Positions 55,633 to 64,000 of a DNA stretch of 64,000 bases are shown one piece after another; the first letter of the stretch is position 1, and the number at the start of each line of letters is the position of its first letter. Location of the stretch: positions 62,001-126,000 of the forward strand of contig NZ_QJJK01000014.1 in assembly GCF_003201475.1 (NCBI RefSeq), read 5' to 3'. Source of the stretch: Chelatococcus asaccharovorans (GTDB lineage: Bacteria > Pseudomonadota > Alphaproteobacteria > Rhizobiales > Beijerinckiaceae). The notes under the pieces are model-generated. The model had not been told where the DNA came from. It ran no database searches and was given only the letters and a program-made list of their open reading frames with translations. The translations under genes and the position numbers were made by a program.

Positions 55633-56103
55633 GTGGCAATGACGATGACGGGTGAGTTCGTTCTTGCGGCAGAACCGCAGGCCGTATGGGAAAAGCTCAA
55701 CGATCCCGAAGTGCTGAAGGCCTGCATCGCCGGCTGCGAGGAGCTGGAACGGACGGACGAAGGCGGTTTTCGCGCCGTCGTGAAGGTGAAGCTCGGCCCC
55801 GTCAAGGCAACCTTCAAGGGCAAGGTCACGCTGACCGATCTCGACCCGCCGCATGGCTACACGATTGTCGGCGAGGGCGAGGGCGGCGTGGCCGGTTTCG
55901 CCAAGGGGGCCGCCAAGGTCGGGCTCGCCCCCGTGCCGGAGGGCACCAAGCTGTCCTATGACGTCGAGGCGACTGTCGGTGGCAAGATCGCGCAGCTCGG
56001 CGGCAGGCTCATCAACGGCGTCGCCAAGAAATATGCCGACGATTTTTTTGCCAGCTTCGCCGCGATCGTGTCGCCCGAGCAGGCTGAGACCGTCGCCAGT
56101 TAG
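55633..56103 (+). CDS. coxG: CoxG-like SRPBCC carbon monoxide dehydrogenase accessory protein
   Basis: A 156-residue protein of the CoxG/SRPBCC fold. It begins with the family block TGEFVLAAEPQAVWEKLNDPEVLKACIAGC and contains the Gly-rich GGVAGFAKGAAKVGL and the C-terminal ADDFFASFA helix. In carboxydotrophs CoxG helps anchor or assemble CODH at the membrane. The GTG at 55633 has GAGGAGGAG about 8 bp upstream; an ATG at 55639 is an alternative. It is about 3.3 kb from coxS and separated by two unrelated genes, so the cox locus is split. Confidence 0.86.
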   Translation: MAMTMTGEFVLAAEPQAVWEKLNDPEVLKACIAGCEELERTDEGGFRAVVKVKLGPVKATFKGKVTLTDLDPPHGYTIVGEGEGGVAGFAKGAAKVGLAPVPEGTKLSYDVEATVGGKIAQLGGRLINGVAKKYADDFFASFAAIVSPEQAETVAS

Positions 56104-56174
56104 TGTGGTGGATTTGAAATTCGTCACAGAATGGATCGAGGGTGACGAACGCATTTCAAATCCCAAAACCACAC
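56103..56174. repeat. Imperfect inverted repeat at the coxG 3' end
   Basis: Left arm GTGTGG...GGATTTGAAA...TTCGTCAC (56103-56127) and the right arm (56142-56174) pair except for two small bulges, around a 14-base loop. It overlaps the coxG stop codon and may act as a 3' structure or be an inserted element. Confidence 0.65.
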
Positions 56175-56196
56175 GAGAATCATTAGCTTGCTAATG

Positions 56197-56400
56197 CATG
56201 CTGATTTTATACGGAACCACCGTGTCATTCCGGGGCGGGCCGAAAGGCCCGAGCCCGGAACCCAAGAATACCAGGTTCAACAACACCACGCTCAACCCGG
56301 GAGGCACAGTCCGATGCATCTTTTCTCGGGCCGCGTGTTCATGGATCCCGGGCTCGTTGCTGCGCAACGACCCGGGATGACCGTGGGATTCCATCCTGAG
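56197..56400 (+). repeat. REP-like element family C, copy 2, with attached palindrome
   Basis: 56197-56262 (CATGCTGATTTTATACGGA, ACCACCGTGTCATTCCGGG, GGGCCGAAAGGCCC) matches 39714-39778 inverted. The following part, to 56400, contains a hairpin CCCGGGCTCGTTGCtgcGCAACGACCCGGG (described in pieces) and is absent from copy 1. Confidence 0.78.
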
Positions 56401-56412
56401 ATCCGATCGGCC

Positions 56413-57747
56413 TCAGGGCATCGCCTCACTCCCGCCGGCGCCGCGCAGGGCCGGCGAGAGCGTCAGGAAGGCGGGCAGCCAGAAGAACAGGAAATGCGCG
56501 TTCACGAAGGTGAAGGCGTCGGACAGGTCTGTCACCATATAGACCAGCGAGAAAACCAGCAGGAACAGGCTGAGGCGCGCAAGATGCCCGGCAGGAGATA
56601 GCGGCTGGCCGGTGCCGCGCGTCGCGTCGATATCGGTCAGCGTCGCGGCCAGGGAATTGACGATCAGCGCGAAGAACGCCAGCGCCGCCGGGATGCCGAA
56701 ATAGAAGGCGGGCCCGAGATAGCCGTTGTGCGGATGGCGGCCGAAGGGGTTCTCGATCTCGGCCGTGGGGCCTGCGCCGAGCCATGGGTGCTCGATGATC
56801 GACCGGGCCGCGAGGCTCCAGATATCCAGGCGATAGGACTTGCGGCAGATGTCGCCGCCCTGGCCGCAGGCCAGATCCTGCAGCGTGCCCTCGTTAAAGA
56901 CGAGGAGGGCGGGGGCGGCAATCGCCGCGAGGATGGCGAGCGCCGCGATGAGCCTGCCCCTGCGGCCGGCGGGCAGTCGCAGAATGATGGCGAGCACCAC
57001 GGCCGCGAGGAAGGCGGCGATGATCGGCCCCCGGCTGAAGGTGAGGATGAAGCCCGCCGCGTTGACCGCGGCCGCCGCCAGCAAGGCGAGCCTGAGGCGC
57101 CCGCGCGCGGTGATCGCCGCCGTGAGGGCGGTCGCAACCCCGAATATGAGGGCACCGGCGCTGAAGATGGCGCCGTTCGCCCGGCCGTAGAGGTGCAGGC
57201 GGACGAAAGTCGGCCATTCGATGACCACCTGCCCCAGGATAGCGATGACGGTCGCCAGGGCGAGGACGAAGGCCGAGACGAGGAGCAGGCGCCGGGGAAA
57301 GTCCGGGTCGCGGCGCAGCGCCGTCAGCACCACCACGCCGAAGGTCAGGATGGCAAGCGCGTTGCCGGCGGCCTGCCAGGCCTTGCCGGGCGAGCCCGCG
57401 CCGCGGAACAACACCCCCACCACCTCCCAGGCGACGATGCCGAGGATCAGGAGCGCCGCCAGCCTGGGGCGGGGATCGCTGAGAAACATGCGCCGCATCG
57501 CGCCGTCGGTCGCGAGAAGAGCGACGCCAGCCGCAATCAACCCGACGAAGACTGCCAGCCAGAAGATGTGGAGCGGCACCAGGGTGATGGCGACGATGGT
57601 CGCGTAGACGAGGGTCGAGGCGAAGCGATCGCGATGAAGGGCATCGCTTCCGGCGAGCCGGGCCTTGGTGAGCCATGGAGCCCCGGTGAGCCATTTGGCC
57701 GACGACGGTGAAGGCGACGACGGTGAAGACGACGTTGGTGAAGGCAT
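56413..57747 (-). CDS. O-antigen ligase/polymerase family membrane protein
   Basis: A 444-residue protein with about ten to twelve predicted membrane helices and a large periplasmic loop holding the family signature (LGAGPTAEIENPFGRHPHNGYLGPAFYFGIP; the HPHNGYL block is diagnostic of Wzy_C/O-antigen ligase). Two Cys in DLACGQGGDICRKSYR may form a disulfide. Such proteins attach polysaccharide to lipid A core or polymerise glycan repeats. The ATG at 57747 has GAGGAG 4-8 bp upstream. The N-terminal tail is Ser/Pro-rich and carries a 15-bp direct repeat. It is divergent from a GT61 gene, suggesting a small polysaccharide locus. Confidence 0.85.
   Translation of the reverse strand: MPSPTSSSPSSPSPSSAKWLTGAPWLTKARLAGSDALHRDRFASTLVYATIVAITLVPLHIFWLAVFVGLIAAGVALLATDGAMRRMFLSDPRPRLAALLILGIVAWEVVGVLFRGAGSPGKAWQAAGNALAILTFGVVVLTALRRDPDFPRRLLLVSAFVLALATVIAILGQVVIEWPTFVRLHLYGRANGAIFSAGALIFGVATALTAAITARGRLRLALLAAAAVNAAGFILTFSRGPIIAAFLAAVVLAIILRLPAGRRGRLIAALAILAAIAAPALLVFNEGTLQDLACGQGGDICRKSYRLDIWSLAARSIIEHPWLGAGPTAEIENPFGRHPHNGYLGPAFYFGIPAALAFFALIVNSLAATLTDIDATRGTGQPLSPAGHLARLSLFLLVFSLVYMVTDLSDAFTFVNAHFLFFWLPAFLTLSPALRGAGGSEAMP
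57701..57745. repeat. Three tandem 15-bp repeats at the start of the O-antigen ligase-like gene
   Basis: Units GACGACGGTGAAGGC, GACGACGGTGAAGAC and GACGTTGGTGAAGGC follow each other and encode the Ser/Pro-rich tail on the minus strand. Confidence 0.82.
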
Positions 57748-57975
57748 GGGACTCCTCGGGTTCGTCACATGGCGACGGGACAACGGTCAACCCATCGTTC
57801 AACCGCAGGCAGCTATGGCAATGCCGGAGGGCGCGGTCAACGTGGCATCACGCGCCGGGACCGGGGACCCGTGCACGCCGCGCCTTGCTGGTTGTCTCAC
57901 GCTTTCCTATAAGGACGCCCGCGCGCATCCATGCTGGCGATATCGCGCGGACCATGAAGATCAGGAGCCTGCTCG

Positions 57976-59175
57976 ATGGGGCGTCGCCGTTCCCGCCTCG
58001 CCCTTGCGATGGATCTCAAGCCGAAGGCCTTTGCGCTGTTCGAACGCCTGTCGCGCGTCACGCGCCGTTCGCCGCTGCATCTCGGCTTCTTCCCTGACAT
58101 CCGGCCCTATCCCGACCGCTTTGTCCAAGTCTACCAGAACGACCGCTATCGCATGCGGCTGGCGTCGCCGCCTTATGCGGACGTTCTGCCCGCGCTGGCG
58201 ATCGACAACTGGGATGTGAAGCTCCCCAGCTTTGCCGAGGCCGATGAGACGATCATCCGGCGGTTCGTCGGCATTTTCCAGGACGCAATCGTCCCGGGCC
58301 ATACGCTGACGCCGGTCGATGCGGAGAGCCTCGCGCAGCTCGCGCTGGATGAAAGCCGGCTCGCCAACTGGAATTTCGCCTATCCCGCGCCGATCCTCTT
58401 CAAGCGCCGCGTGGCGGAGGGGCTCGGCATCGTGTTGCCGCCGTATCCGCATTACGGCCATCTCCTGCTCGACGTGCTGATGCCGATCGCCCATGCGCTG
58501 CGGTTGGGGGCGGGCGACGGGCGCAAGCTCACCATCATCACCAAGGCGCACCGCATTCCGCTCATCAATGCCTTCGTGAGCGGTCTCAGGAAGCTCGGCC
58601 ATACCGTCGAGGTGATGGAACTGACGCCCTTCGACCATGCGGTGGTGCCGGAACTCCTGCTCGCGCGTTCGCTCTGCCGCAATGTCGAGCGGGCCTACGG
58701 GCTGCACGAATCGCTGCCCTATCTCCGGTCGATCTTCGAGGCCGCCTATGGGCCGGTTTCGGTGCCGCCGTCGCCGCTCGTCTATTTCTCGCGCGGGCAT
58801 TCGCGACTGCGGCGCCTCCTCAATGAGGACGAGCTTCGCCATGGGCTGATCGAACGGGGGTTTACGGTCTTCGAGGCTGGCTGGGGCAACCACCCGCAGC
58901 AGATCGCCACCTTCACACAGGCCTCGGTGCTGGTGGGTGTGCACGGCGCCGGCCTTGCCAATGTCGCCTGGATGCAGCCGGGCGCGCATCTCGTCGAGAT
59001 CTTCCCGTCGACCTTCCGCAAGACCACAGGCCTCCATTGGGCGGCCGAGCACGATTTGGGCTACGATTTCTTCCTGGCTTCCCCTGAAGGGGCGATGCAG
59101 AGTTTCAGCATCGACTGTGCCGCCTTTTTCGCGAGGCTCGATGCCATCGTGACGCGATCGCACCTACGACCTTAG
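57976..59175 (+). CDS. Glycosyltransferase family 61 (DUF563) protein
   Basis: A 399-residue cytoplasmic glycosyltransferase. The C-terminal GT61 block [26 protein letters not shown] is present, with [22 protein letters not shown] and [13 protein letters not shown] upstream as sugar-nucleotide-binding regions. GT61 enzymes add xylose, arabinose or GlcNAc to glycans and are common in alphaproteobacterial polysaccharide loci. No membrane helix is seen. It is divergent from the O-antigen ligase-like gene with about 229 bp between starts, so the two may share regulation. Confidence 0.87.
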   Translation: MGRRRSRLALAMDLKPKAFALFERLSRVTRRSPLHLGFFPDIRPYPDRFVQVYQNDRYRMRLASPPYADVLPALAIDNWDVKLPSFAEADETIIRRFVGIFQDAIVPGHTLTPVDAESLAQLALDESRLANWNFAYPAPILFKRRVAEGLGIVLPPYPHYGHLLLDVLMPIAHALRLGAGDGRKLTIITKAHRIPLINAFVSGLRKLGHTVEVMELTPFDHAVVPELLLARSLCRNVERAYGLHESLPYLRSIFEAAYGPVSVPPSPLVYFSRGHSRLRRLLNEDELRHGLIERGFTVFEAGWGNHPQQIATFTQASVLVGVHGAGLANVAWMQPGAHLVEIFPSTFRKTTGLHWAAEHDLGYDFFLASPEGAMQSFSIDCAAFFARLDAIVTRSHLRP

Positions 59176-59402
59176 TCGTAGCCATTGCAAAAATCGGGAA
59201 AATTCGCCGGAAACGGCGCCTTTTCGCGATCGATCTTGTGATCGCCGCGGCAAGAAGCGGCCTTGACCTACATTTTTATGATTCTAGACTGAGTGCGATC
59301 GTCCATGGTCACGCAGGCGGTACGCACGGTCAGGCCGCGGCACCCCTGCCAACAGCATACGAAGGCTGCGGTGAAGCACTCCAGCCAGCGAGGGAGCCCA
59401 CC

Positions 59403-59900
59403 ATGACCACCGTGTCCATGACGGTGAACGGCAAGGCCGTATCCGCCGATATCGAGCCGCGTACGCTTCTCGTCCAGTTTCTTCGCGAAAATTTGCGGCT
59501 CACAGGTACGCATGTCGGCTGCGATACCAGCCAATGCGGGGCTTGCGTGGTGCATCTCGACGGACAAGCCGTGAAAAGCTGCACCGTGCTGGCCCTGTCC
59601 TGCGATGGCGCGACCGTCGGTACCATCGAGGGGCTGGCGTCCGACGGCGCGCTGCACCCGATGCAGGAGGCGTTCCGCGAGCATCATGGCCTGCAGTGCG
59701 GCTTCTGCACGCCGGGCATGATCATGTCGGCGGTGGATATCGTCGCGCGCTGTGGTCACCATCTCGACGAACAGACCATTCGCGAGGAACTCGAGGGCAA
59801 TATCTGCCGCTGCACGGGCTACCACAATATCGTCAAGGCGATCGCGGCAGGCGCCGAGGCCATGGGTGCCTCTTCGCCGATGCAGCACGCTGCCGAATAA
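59403..59900 (+). CDS. coxS: CODH/xanthine-dehydrogenase-type [2Fe-2S] small subunit
   Basis: A 165-residue ferredoxin-like subunit with two [2Fe-2S] clusters: plant-type ligands in [19 protein letters not shown]...SCTVLA and the helical-domain ligands in [13 protein letters not shown] and [11 protein letters not shown]. It carries electrons from the molybdenum subunit to FAD. The ATG at 59403 follows GAGGGAGCCCACC; the open frame extends 55 codons upstream without similarity. coxL follows 189 bp later across a short repeat array. Confidence 0.94.
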   Translation: MTTVSMTVNGKAVSADIEPRTLLVQFLRENLRLTGTHVGCDTSQCGACVVHLDGQAVKSCTVLALSCDGATVGTIEGLASDGALHPMQEAFREHHGLQCGFCTPGMIMSAVDIVARCGHHLDEQTIREELEGNICRCTGYHNIVKAIAAGAEAMGASSPMQHAAE

Positions 59901-59916
59901 AGGCTTGCGCGCCGCG

Positions 59917-59994
59917 GCCGCGGTTTATCGGCTGCGGTTGGCTGCGGTTCATGGGCTGCGGTTCATGGGCCGCAGTTCATGGCCGCAGTTCATG
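59917..59994. repeat. Tandem 13-14-bp repeats between coxS and coxL
   Basis: Units of GCTGCGGTTCATGG (two exact copies), flanked by GCCGCGGTTTATCG and two GCCGCAGTTCATG copies, fill most of the coxS-coxL spacer. The motif contains ATG in several frames, but the true coxL start lies further on. Confidence 0.82.
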
Positions 59995-60089
59995 GCCGAA
60001 AGACCGGAACGGGCAGGGACTATCCGGGCAAGGGTGCATCCGGACTGGGATGTCCGGGGAATAAACGCCGGCATGCGAGGGAGGCAGAG

Positions 60090-62450
60090 ATGAACGCCAC
60101 AGGGATCGGCGCCGCGGTGCGCCGCAAGGAAGACCAGCGTTTCATCACCGGGAAGGGCCAATATACCGACGACGTCAACCGGGCCGGACAGGCCTATGCC
60201 GCTTTCGTCCGCTCGCCGCATGCCCATGCCGAGATACGCGGCATCGACACGTCCGCCGCCCTGGCGATGCCGGGGGTGATCGCCGTGCTCACCGGCGCGG
60301 ACCTCGCGGCGGACAAGATCGGCGGGCTCATCTGCGGCTGGATGATCCATTCCAAGGATGGCAGCCCGATGAAGGCCGGCGCCCATCCGGCCTTGGCCCA
60401 GGGCAAGGTGCGCTATGTCGGCGACCATGTCGCGGTCGTCATCGCCGAGACCGCGTTGCAGGCGCGTGATGCGGCGGAGGCTGTCTCCGTCGACTACAAC
60501 GTGCTCCCTGCCGTCGTCGATCCGGCCAAGGTGAAGGGGGCCACCGCCGTCCACGATGTCGCGCCGGACAATACGGTGTTCTCCTGGCAGCTCGGTGACA
60601 AGGCGGGGACCGATGCCGCTTTCGCCAGCGCGGCCCATGTCACGCGGCTCGATTTCATCAATAACCGGCTCGTGCCCAATGCCATCGAGCCCCGCGCTGC
60701 GGTGGGCGACTACGATGCCGGCACGGACAGCTTCACGCTCTACACGACGAGCCAGAACCCGCATGTGGCGCGGCTCGTGCTGTCGGCCTTCATCGGCATC
60801 GCGCCGGAGAACAAGCTCAGGGTCATCGCGCCTGATGTCGGCGGCGGTTTCGGCTCGAAGATCTTCATCTATGCGGAGGAAACGGTCTGCGTCTGGGCGG
60901 CCAAGCGTGTCGGCCGGCCGGTGAAATGGACGGCCGACCGCACGGAGGCCTTCCTTGCTGATGCCCATGGGCGCGACCACGTGACCCGCGCCGAGCTCGC
61001 CCTTGACGCCAAGGGCAAGATGCTCGGTCTCAGGGTGCACACGATCGCCAATCTCGGCGCCTATCTCTCGACCTTTTCGTCGTCGGTGCCGACCTATCTC
61101 TATGCGCCCTTGCTGTCGGGCCAATACGATATCCCGGCGATCTATGCCGAGGTCGATGGCGTCTATACCAACACGGCGCCCGTTGACGCCTATCGCGGCG
61201 CCGGCCGGCCCGAGGCGACCTTCGTCGTCGAGCGGCTGGTCGAGGTCGCGGCGCGCGAGATCGGCTCGGACCCGGTGGCGTTCCGGAAGAAGAATTTCGT
61301 CTCCAAATTTCCGCACCAGACGCCGGTCATCATGAATTATGACGTCGGCAACTATCCCGCGGCGATGGACAAGGCGCTGGAGCTCGCCGACTACAAGGGC
61401 TTCGCGCGGCGCAAGCGCGAGAGCGCGAAGGCCGGCAAGCTGCGCGGCCTCGGCTTCTCCGCCTATATCGAGGCCTGCGGCATCGCGCCGTCCCAGGCGG
61501 TCGGCTCGCTCGGGGCCGGCGTCGGCCTCTGGGAATCGGCGGAAGTGCGAGTCAATCCAACCGGATCTGTCGAAGTCCTCACCGGATCTCACAGCCACGG
61601 CCAGGGCCATGAGACGACCTTTGCCCAGCTCGTCTCCGACCGCCTCGGCATCGGCATCGATCAGGTGAGCGTGGTCCACGGCGATACCGACAAGGTGCAG
61701 TTCGGCATGGGGACCTACGGCTCGCGCTCCGGCGCGGTCGGCATGTCGGCCATCGTCAAGGCGCTCGACAAGGTCATTGCGAAGGGCCGCAAGGTGGCAG
61801 CCTACGTGCTCGAGGCGGCCGAGAGCGACATCGAGTTCAAGGATGGCCGTTTCACGGTGGCGGGCACCGACAAGGGGCTGGCTTTCGGCGAGGTGGCTCT
61901 CCAGGCCTATATCGCGCACAAGTTCTCGGGCCAGGAGCTGGAGCCCGGCCTCAAGGAAGGCGCGTTCTACGACCCCACCAATTTCACCTTTCCCGCCGGG
62001 GTCCATATCTGCGAGCTCGAGATCGACCCGGACACCGGTGTCGCGCGGATCGACCGCTGGACGGCGGTGGATGACTTCGGGACGGTCATCAATCCGATGA
62101 TCGTCGAAGGCCAGGTGCATGGCGGCATCGCCCAGGGCGTCGGGCAGGCGCTGCTTGAAGGCGCGCATTATGACGATGAGGGCCAACTCGTCACCGCGAG
62201 CTTCATGGACTATGCGATGCCGCGTGCCGGCGACCTGCCATCCTATACGGTGGGGATGACGGTGACCCCCTGTCCGTCGAACCCGCTCGGCATCAAGGGG
62301 TGCGGGGAGGCGGGGGCCATCGCCGCGCCACCGGCGGTCATCAATGCCATCACGGACGCGCTGGGTCACGAGCACGTCGCCATGCCGGCCACCTCGCAGG
62401 AGATCTGGCGGGCCTTGCAGCGGATGCCGACACAAATGGCCGCGGAATGA
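60090..62450 (+). CDS. coxL: Form II CODH-like molybdenum hydroxylase large subunit
   Basis: A 786-residue molybdopterin-cytosine-dinucleotide-type large subunit. It has the family blocks VVAEDQRF-like [13 protein letters not shown] near the start, [14 protein letters not shown], and the catalytic Glu740 in [15 protein letters not shown]. The active-site loop at residues 367-373 is AYRGAGR, the form II signature; true carboxydotrophic (form I) enzymes have AYRCSFR with the selenium-sulfanyl-binding Cys, which is absent here. The gene order S-L-M is also that of form II. The physiological substrate is therefore uncertain (CO at low activity, or an organic purine, aldehyde or nicotinate-like compound). 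The ATG at 60090 follows GAGGCAGAG. Confidence 0.92.
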   Translation: MNATGIGAAVRRKEDQRFITGKGQYTDDVNRAGQAYAAFVRSPHAHAEIRGIDTSAALAMPGVIAVLTGADLAADKIGGLICGWMIHSKDGSPMKAGAHPALAQGKVRYVGDHVAVVIAETALQARDAAEAVSVDYNVLPAVVDPAKVKGATAVHDVAPDNTVFSWQLGDKAGTDAAFASAAHVTRLDFINNRLVPNAIEPRAAVGDYDAGTDSFTLYTTSQNPHVARLVLSAFIGIAPENKLRVIAPDVGGGFGSKIFIYAEETVCVWAAKRVGRPVKWTADRTEAFLADAHGRDHVTRAELALDAKGKMLGLRVHTIANLGAYLSTFSSSVPTYLYAPLLSGQYDIPAIYAEVDGVYTNTAPVDAYRGAGRPEATFVVERLVEVAAREIGSDPVAFRKKNFVSKFPHQTPVIMNYDVGNYPAAMDKALELADYKGFARRKRESAKAGKLRGLGFSAYIEACGIAPSQAVGSLGAGVGLWESAEVRVNPTGSVEVLTGSHSHGQGHETTFAQLVSDRLGIGIDQVSVVHGDTDKVQFGMGTYGSRSGAVGMSAIVKALDKVIAKGRKVAAYVLEAAESDIEFKDGRFTVAGTDKGLAFGEVALQAYIAHKFSGQELEPGLKEGAFYDPTNFTFPAGVHICELEIDPDTGVARIDRWTAVDDFGTVINPMIVEGQVHGGIAQGVGQALLEGAHYDDEGQLVTASFMDYAMPRAGDLPSYTVGMTVTPCPSNPLGIKGCGEAGAIAAPPAVINAITDALGHEHVAMPATSQEIWRALQRMPTQMAAE

Positions 62451-62456
62451 GTGCAA

Positions 62457-62600
62457 TCATCGGGACGTCATACCGGGGAGCGGACGGGGCCTCCGGGAGC
62501 CCGGGATCCAGCAGCGCCGACCGCGCGCGCTTAAGGATTCCGGCCTTTCGCACGCCCAAGGACGCCTCGACCGGGATGACCGCCTCGTTTGGAGAGGGAT
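62457..62600. repeat. REP-like palindromic DNA between coxL and coxM
   Basis: GGTCATaCCGGGG-type and CCGGGATGACC-type blocks bracket GC-rich inverted pieces (CATCGGGACGTCATACCGGGG ... GACCGGGATGACCG). It resembles intergenic repeats of this order that contain GTCAT...ATGAC ends. Confidence 0.6.
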
Positions 62601-62608
62601 AGCAGCCC

Positions 62609-63412
62609 ATGTATGCCTTCGACTATCACCGCCCGGACAGCCTGCGGAAGGCCGCCAGTCTCGCCGCCACGGTCGAGGACGCCAAGTTCCTCGCCGGGGG
62701 GCACACATTGCTGCCCACCATGAAGCAGCGGCTGGCGTCGCCGTCGGCCCTCATCGACCTCAACAGGGTCAAGGAACTCGCCGGTATCGAGTTGCGCGGA
62801 CGGACAATCGTCATCGGCGCGATGACCCGCCATGCCTCCGTCGAGCAATCGCCGGAGATCCAGCAAGCGTTGCCGGCGCTCGCTGAACTCGCCCATCTCA
62901 TCGGTGACCCCCAGGTCCGCCATCGCGGCACGATCGGCGGTTCGATCGCCAATAACGACCCGGCGGCGGACTATCCGGCGGCTTGCGTCGCCCTTGGGGC
63001 GACCATCGTCACCAACAAGCGCAAGCTGGCGGCGGATGAATTCTTTACGGGCCTGTTCGACACGGCGCTCGAGGACGGCGAGATCATCACGAAGGTGGTC
63101 TTCCCCGTCGCGAGCAGGGCTGCCTACGCCAAGTTCCGCAATCCCGCGTCGCGCTATGCGCTCGCCGGCGTCTTCGTGGCCAAGCGCGGCAGTGATATCC
63201 GTGTCGCCGTGACCGGTGCAGGCGAGAGCGGCGTCTTCCGGCTGCCGGAATTCGAGGAGGCGCTGAAGAAGCGCTTCTCGCCGAAGTCGATCGAGGGCCT
63301 CAAGGTCTCGCCGGATGGTCTGATCGGTGACATTCACGCCGATCCCGCCTATCGCGCCCAACTCGTGGCGGTGATGGCCCGGCGCGCTGTAGCCAAGGCG
63401 GCGGCGCGCTGA
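62609..63412 (+). CDS. coxM: CODH-like FAD-binding medium subunit
   Basis: A 267-residue FAD subunit of the molybdenum-hydroxylase complex. FAD-binding motifs are AGGHTLLP (residues 29-36) and TIGGSIANNDPAADYP (from residue 108), and RNPASRYALAGVFVA is conserved. It accepts electrons from the [2Fe-2S] subunit and passes them to quinone. It follows coxL across a 158-bp spacer containing a palindromic element, and precedes the MoxR-type gene. Confidence 0.93.
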   Translation: MYAFDYHRPDSLRKAASLAATVEDAKFLAGGHTLLPTMKQRLASPSALIDLNRVKELAGIELRGRTIVIGAMTRHASVEQSPEIQQALPALAELAHLIGDPQVRHRGTIGGSIANNDPAADYPAACVALGATIVTNKRKLAADEFFTGLFDTALEDGEIITKVVFPVASRAAYAKFRNPASRYALAGVFVAKRGSDIRVAVTGAGESGVFRLPEFEEALKKRFSPKSIEGLKVSPDGLIGDIHADPAYRAQLVAVMARRAVAKAAAR

Positions 63413-63604
63413 GCGCCTTGCACCTTGACGAAGCTGCGCCGAGCTGAGACGGCTAGTGGTTCGTCGTCGACATTTGCACGCGCCTGATGAGGGCGTTGGA
63501 GCCAATGGCGAAGTCAAGAGAACCACCGGGGCAAGTCCGTCTGTTGCGGACTTGCCTTGGACAAGCCGGGCTCCTGATCTGAGGGTCGCGGCTGGAGCGA
63601 CTGC
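63413..63604. repeat. Spacer with a half copy of family A element
   Basis: 63530-63565 (GGGCAAGTCCGTCTGTTGCGGACTTGC) equals the 5' half of the dispersed element family A, including its first hairpin; the second half is missing. The rest of the spacer shows nothing recognisable. Confidence 0.7.
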
Positions 63605-64000
63605 ATGACATCCCTGCCGTCTTCCATCGATGAAACGCTCGCGCTTCTCGGCAGCGCAGGCTATGTCGCCGATCGGCCGCTGGCCACGGTGCTGTTTCTG
63701 GCCTTGCGCATGGGCCGCCCGCTGTTCCTCGAGGGGGAGGCGGGCGTCGGCAAGACCGAGATCGCCAAGGTTCTCGCGGGCGCGCTCGGCCGCCGGCTGA
63801 TCCGCCTGCAATGCTATGAGGGGCTCGATGTCGCCTCGGCCGTCTATGAATGGAACTATGCGGCGCAGATGATGGCGATCCGCCTCGGCGAGGCGGCGGG
63901 CGAGACGGACCGGGATCGCCTGGAGGCGGATGTCTTCTCCGAGCGCTATCTCCTAAAGCGGCCGCTTCTGCAGGCGCTGGAGCCTGACACCGCGGGGCCG
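63605..64000 (+). CDS. MoxR/CoxD-type AAA+ ATPase, partial at window end
   Basis: 132 codons are visible and the frame is open at base 64000. The Walker A motif GEAGVGKTEIAKVL lies at about residues 44-57. In form I loci CoxD is a MoxR-family chaperone needed for copper/sulfur insertion into the CODH active site; in form II loci such ATPases also occur. The start MTSLPSSIDETLALL at 63605 is consistent with CoxD-like proteins. Substrate specificity cannot be judged from the visible half. Confidence 0.85.
   Translation, partial: MTSLPSSIDETLALLGSAGYVADRPLATVLFLALRMGRPLFLEGEAGVGKTEIAKVLAGALGRRLIRLQCYEGLDVASAVYEWNYAAQMMAIRLGEAAGETDRDRLEADVFSERYLLKRPLLQALEPDTAGP

Noticed and set aside
59949-62456. 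Minus-strand 835-codon open frame over coxL
   Set aside because: Antisense shadow of the molybdenum subunit gene; Arg/Asp/His-rich composition typical of a third-position-GC mirror frame.
62300-62886. Overlapping plus-strand frames across the coxL-coxM junction
   Set aside because: They cross the palindromic spacer in other frames than coxL and coxM and have no conserved features.

Overview
The window looks like a chromosomal segment of a high-GC alphaproteobacterium of the order Hyphomicrobiales (Rhizobiales). The evidence is a CckA-type cell-cycle kinase, a growth-pole-ring (GPR)-like giant coiled-coil protein, an alphaproteobacterial SOS box (GAAC-N7-GAAC) in front of recA, a perfect CtrA box, an alphaproteobacterial DksA without its zinc-finger cysteines, and a liv operon carrying a DUF6867 gene. 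The genus cannot be fixed from sequence alone. Most loci are housekeeping or core; there is no prophage, CRISPR array, insertion sequence or recognisable tRNA/rRNA.

Layout. 1-5.2 kb: minus-strand giant membrane coiled-coil protein (open at the left edge) with about 35 tandem 22-residue apolipoprotein-like repeats, divergent from a small HPt phosphotransfer protein. 6-15 kb: ferredoxin, universal stress protein, Spy-like protein, MsrQ, small lipoprotein, PLP sulfur-amino-acid enzyme, SixA-like phosphatase, YcjX/YcjF pair, SMP-30 lactonase. 15.5-19 kb: MBOAT acyltransferase with two tandem paralogous membrane-anchored SGNH-like proteins, a likely extracytoplasmic O-acylation cassette. 19-31 kb: dksA, fliO-like gene, cckA, gpsA, recA, alaS, single-domain response regulator. 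31.8-48 kb: icd, TadG-like protein, TrmJ-type methyltransferase, murI, rpsD, MarR-GNAT fusion with a visible operator, aqpZ, SugE/Gdx exporter, small hydrolase, purB, rpe, DadA-like oxidase, S58 peptidase, ccdA, nucleotidyltransferase. 47.7-53.4 kb: branched-chain amino-acid ABC transporter (livH-livM-livG-livF-DUF6867, then livK). 54.5-64 kb: FCD-type GntR regulator, coxG, O-antigen-ligase-like protein, GT61 glycosyltransferase, then coxS-coxL-coxM and a MoxR/CoxD ATPase cut by the right edge. The large subunit has AYRGAGR, so this is a form II CODH-like enzyme of uncertain substrate.

The non-coding DNA is unusually rich in repeats. One ~105-bp element with inverted ends occurs in six full copies plus a half copy, two of them bracketing the recA SOS region. 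A second (~102 bp) occurs twice with compensatory arm changes; a third (~65 bp REP-like) occurs twice. Short direct-repeat arrays (8-18 bp units) sit in or next to fliO, cckA, the 1.1-kb gap before the GntR gene, coxG, the O-antigen ligase gene and coxL. These repeats, the acylation cassette and the GPR/HPt pair are the least conventional parts of the window.
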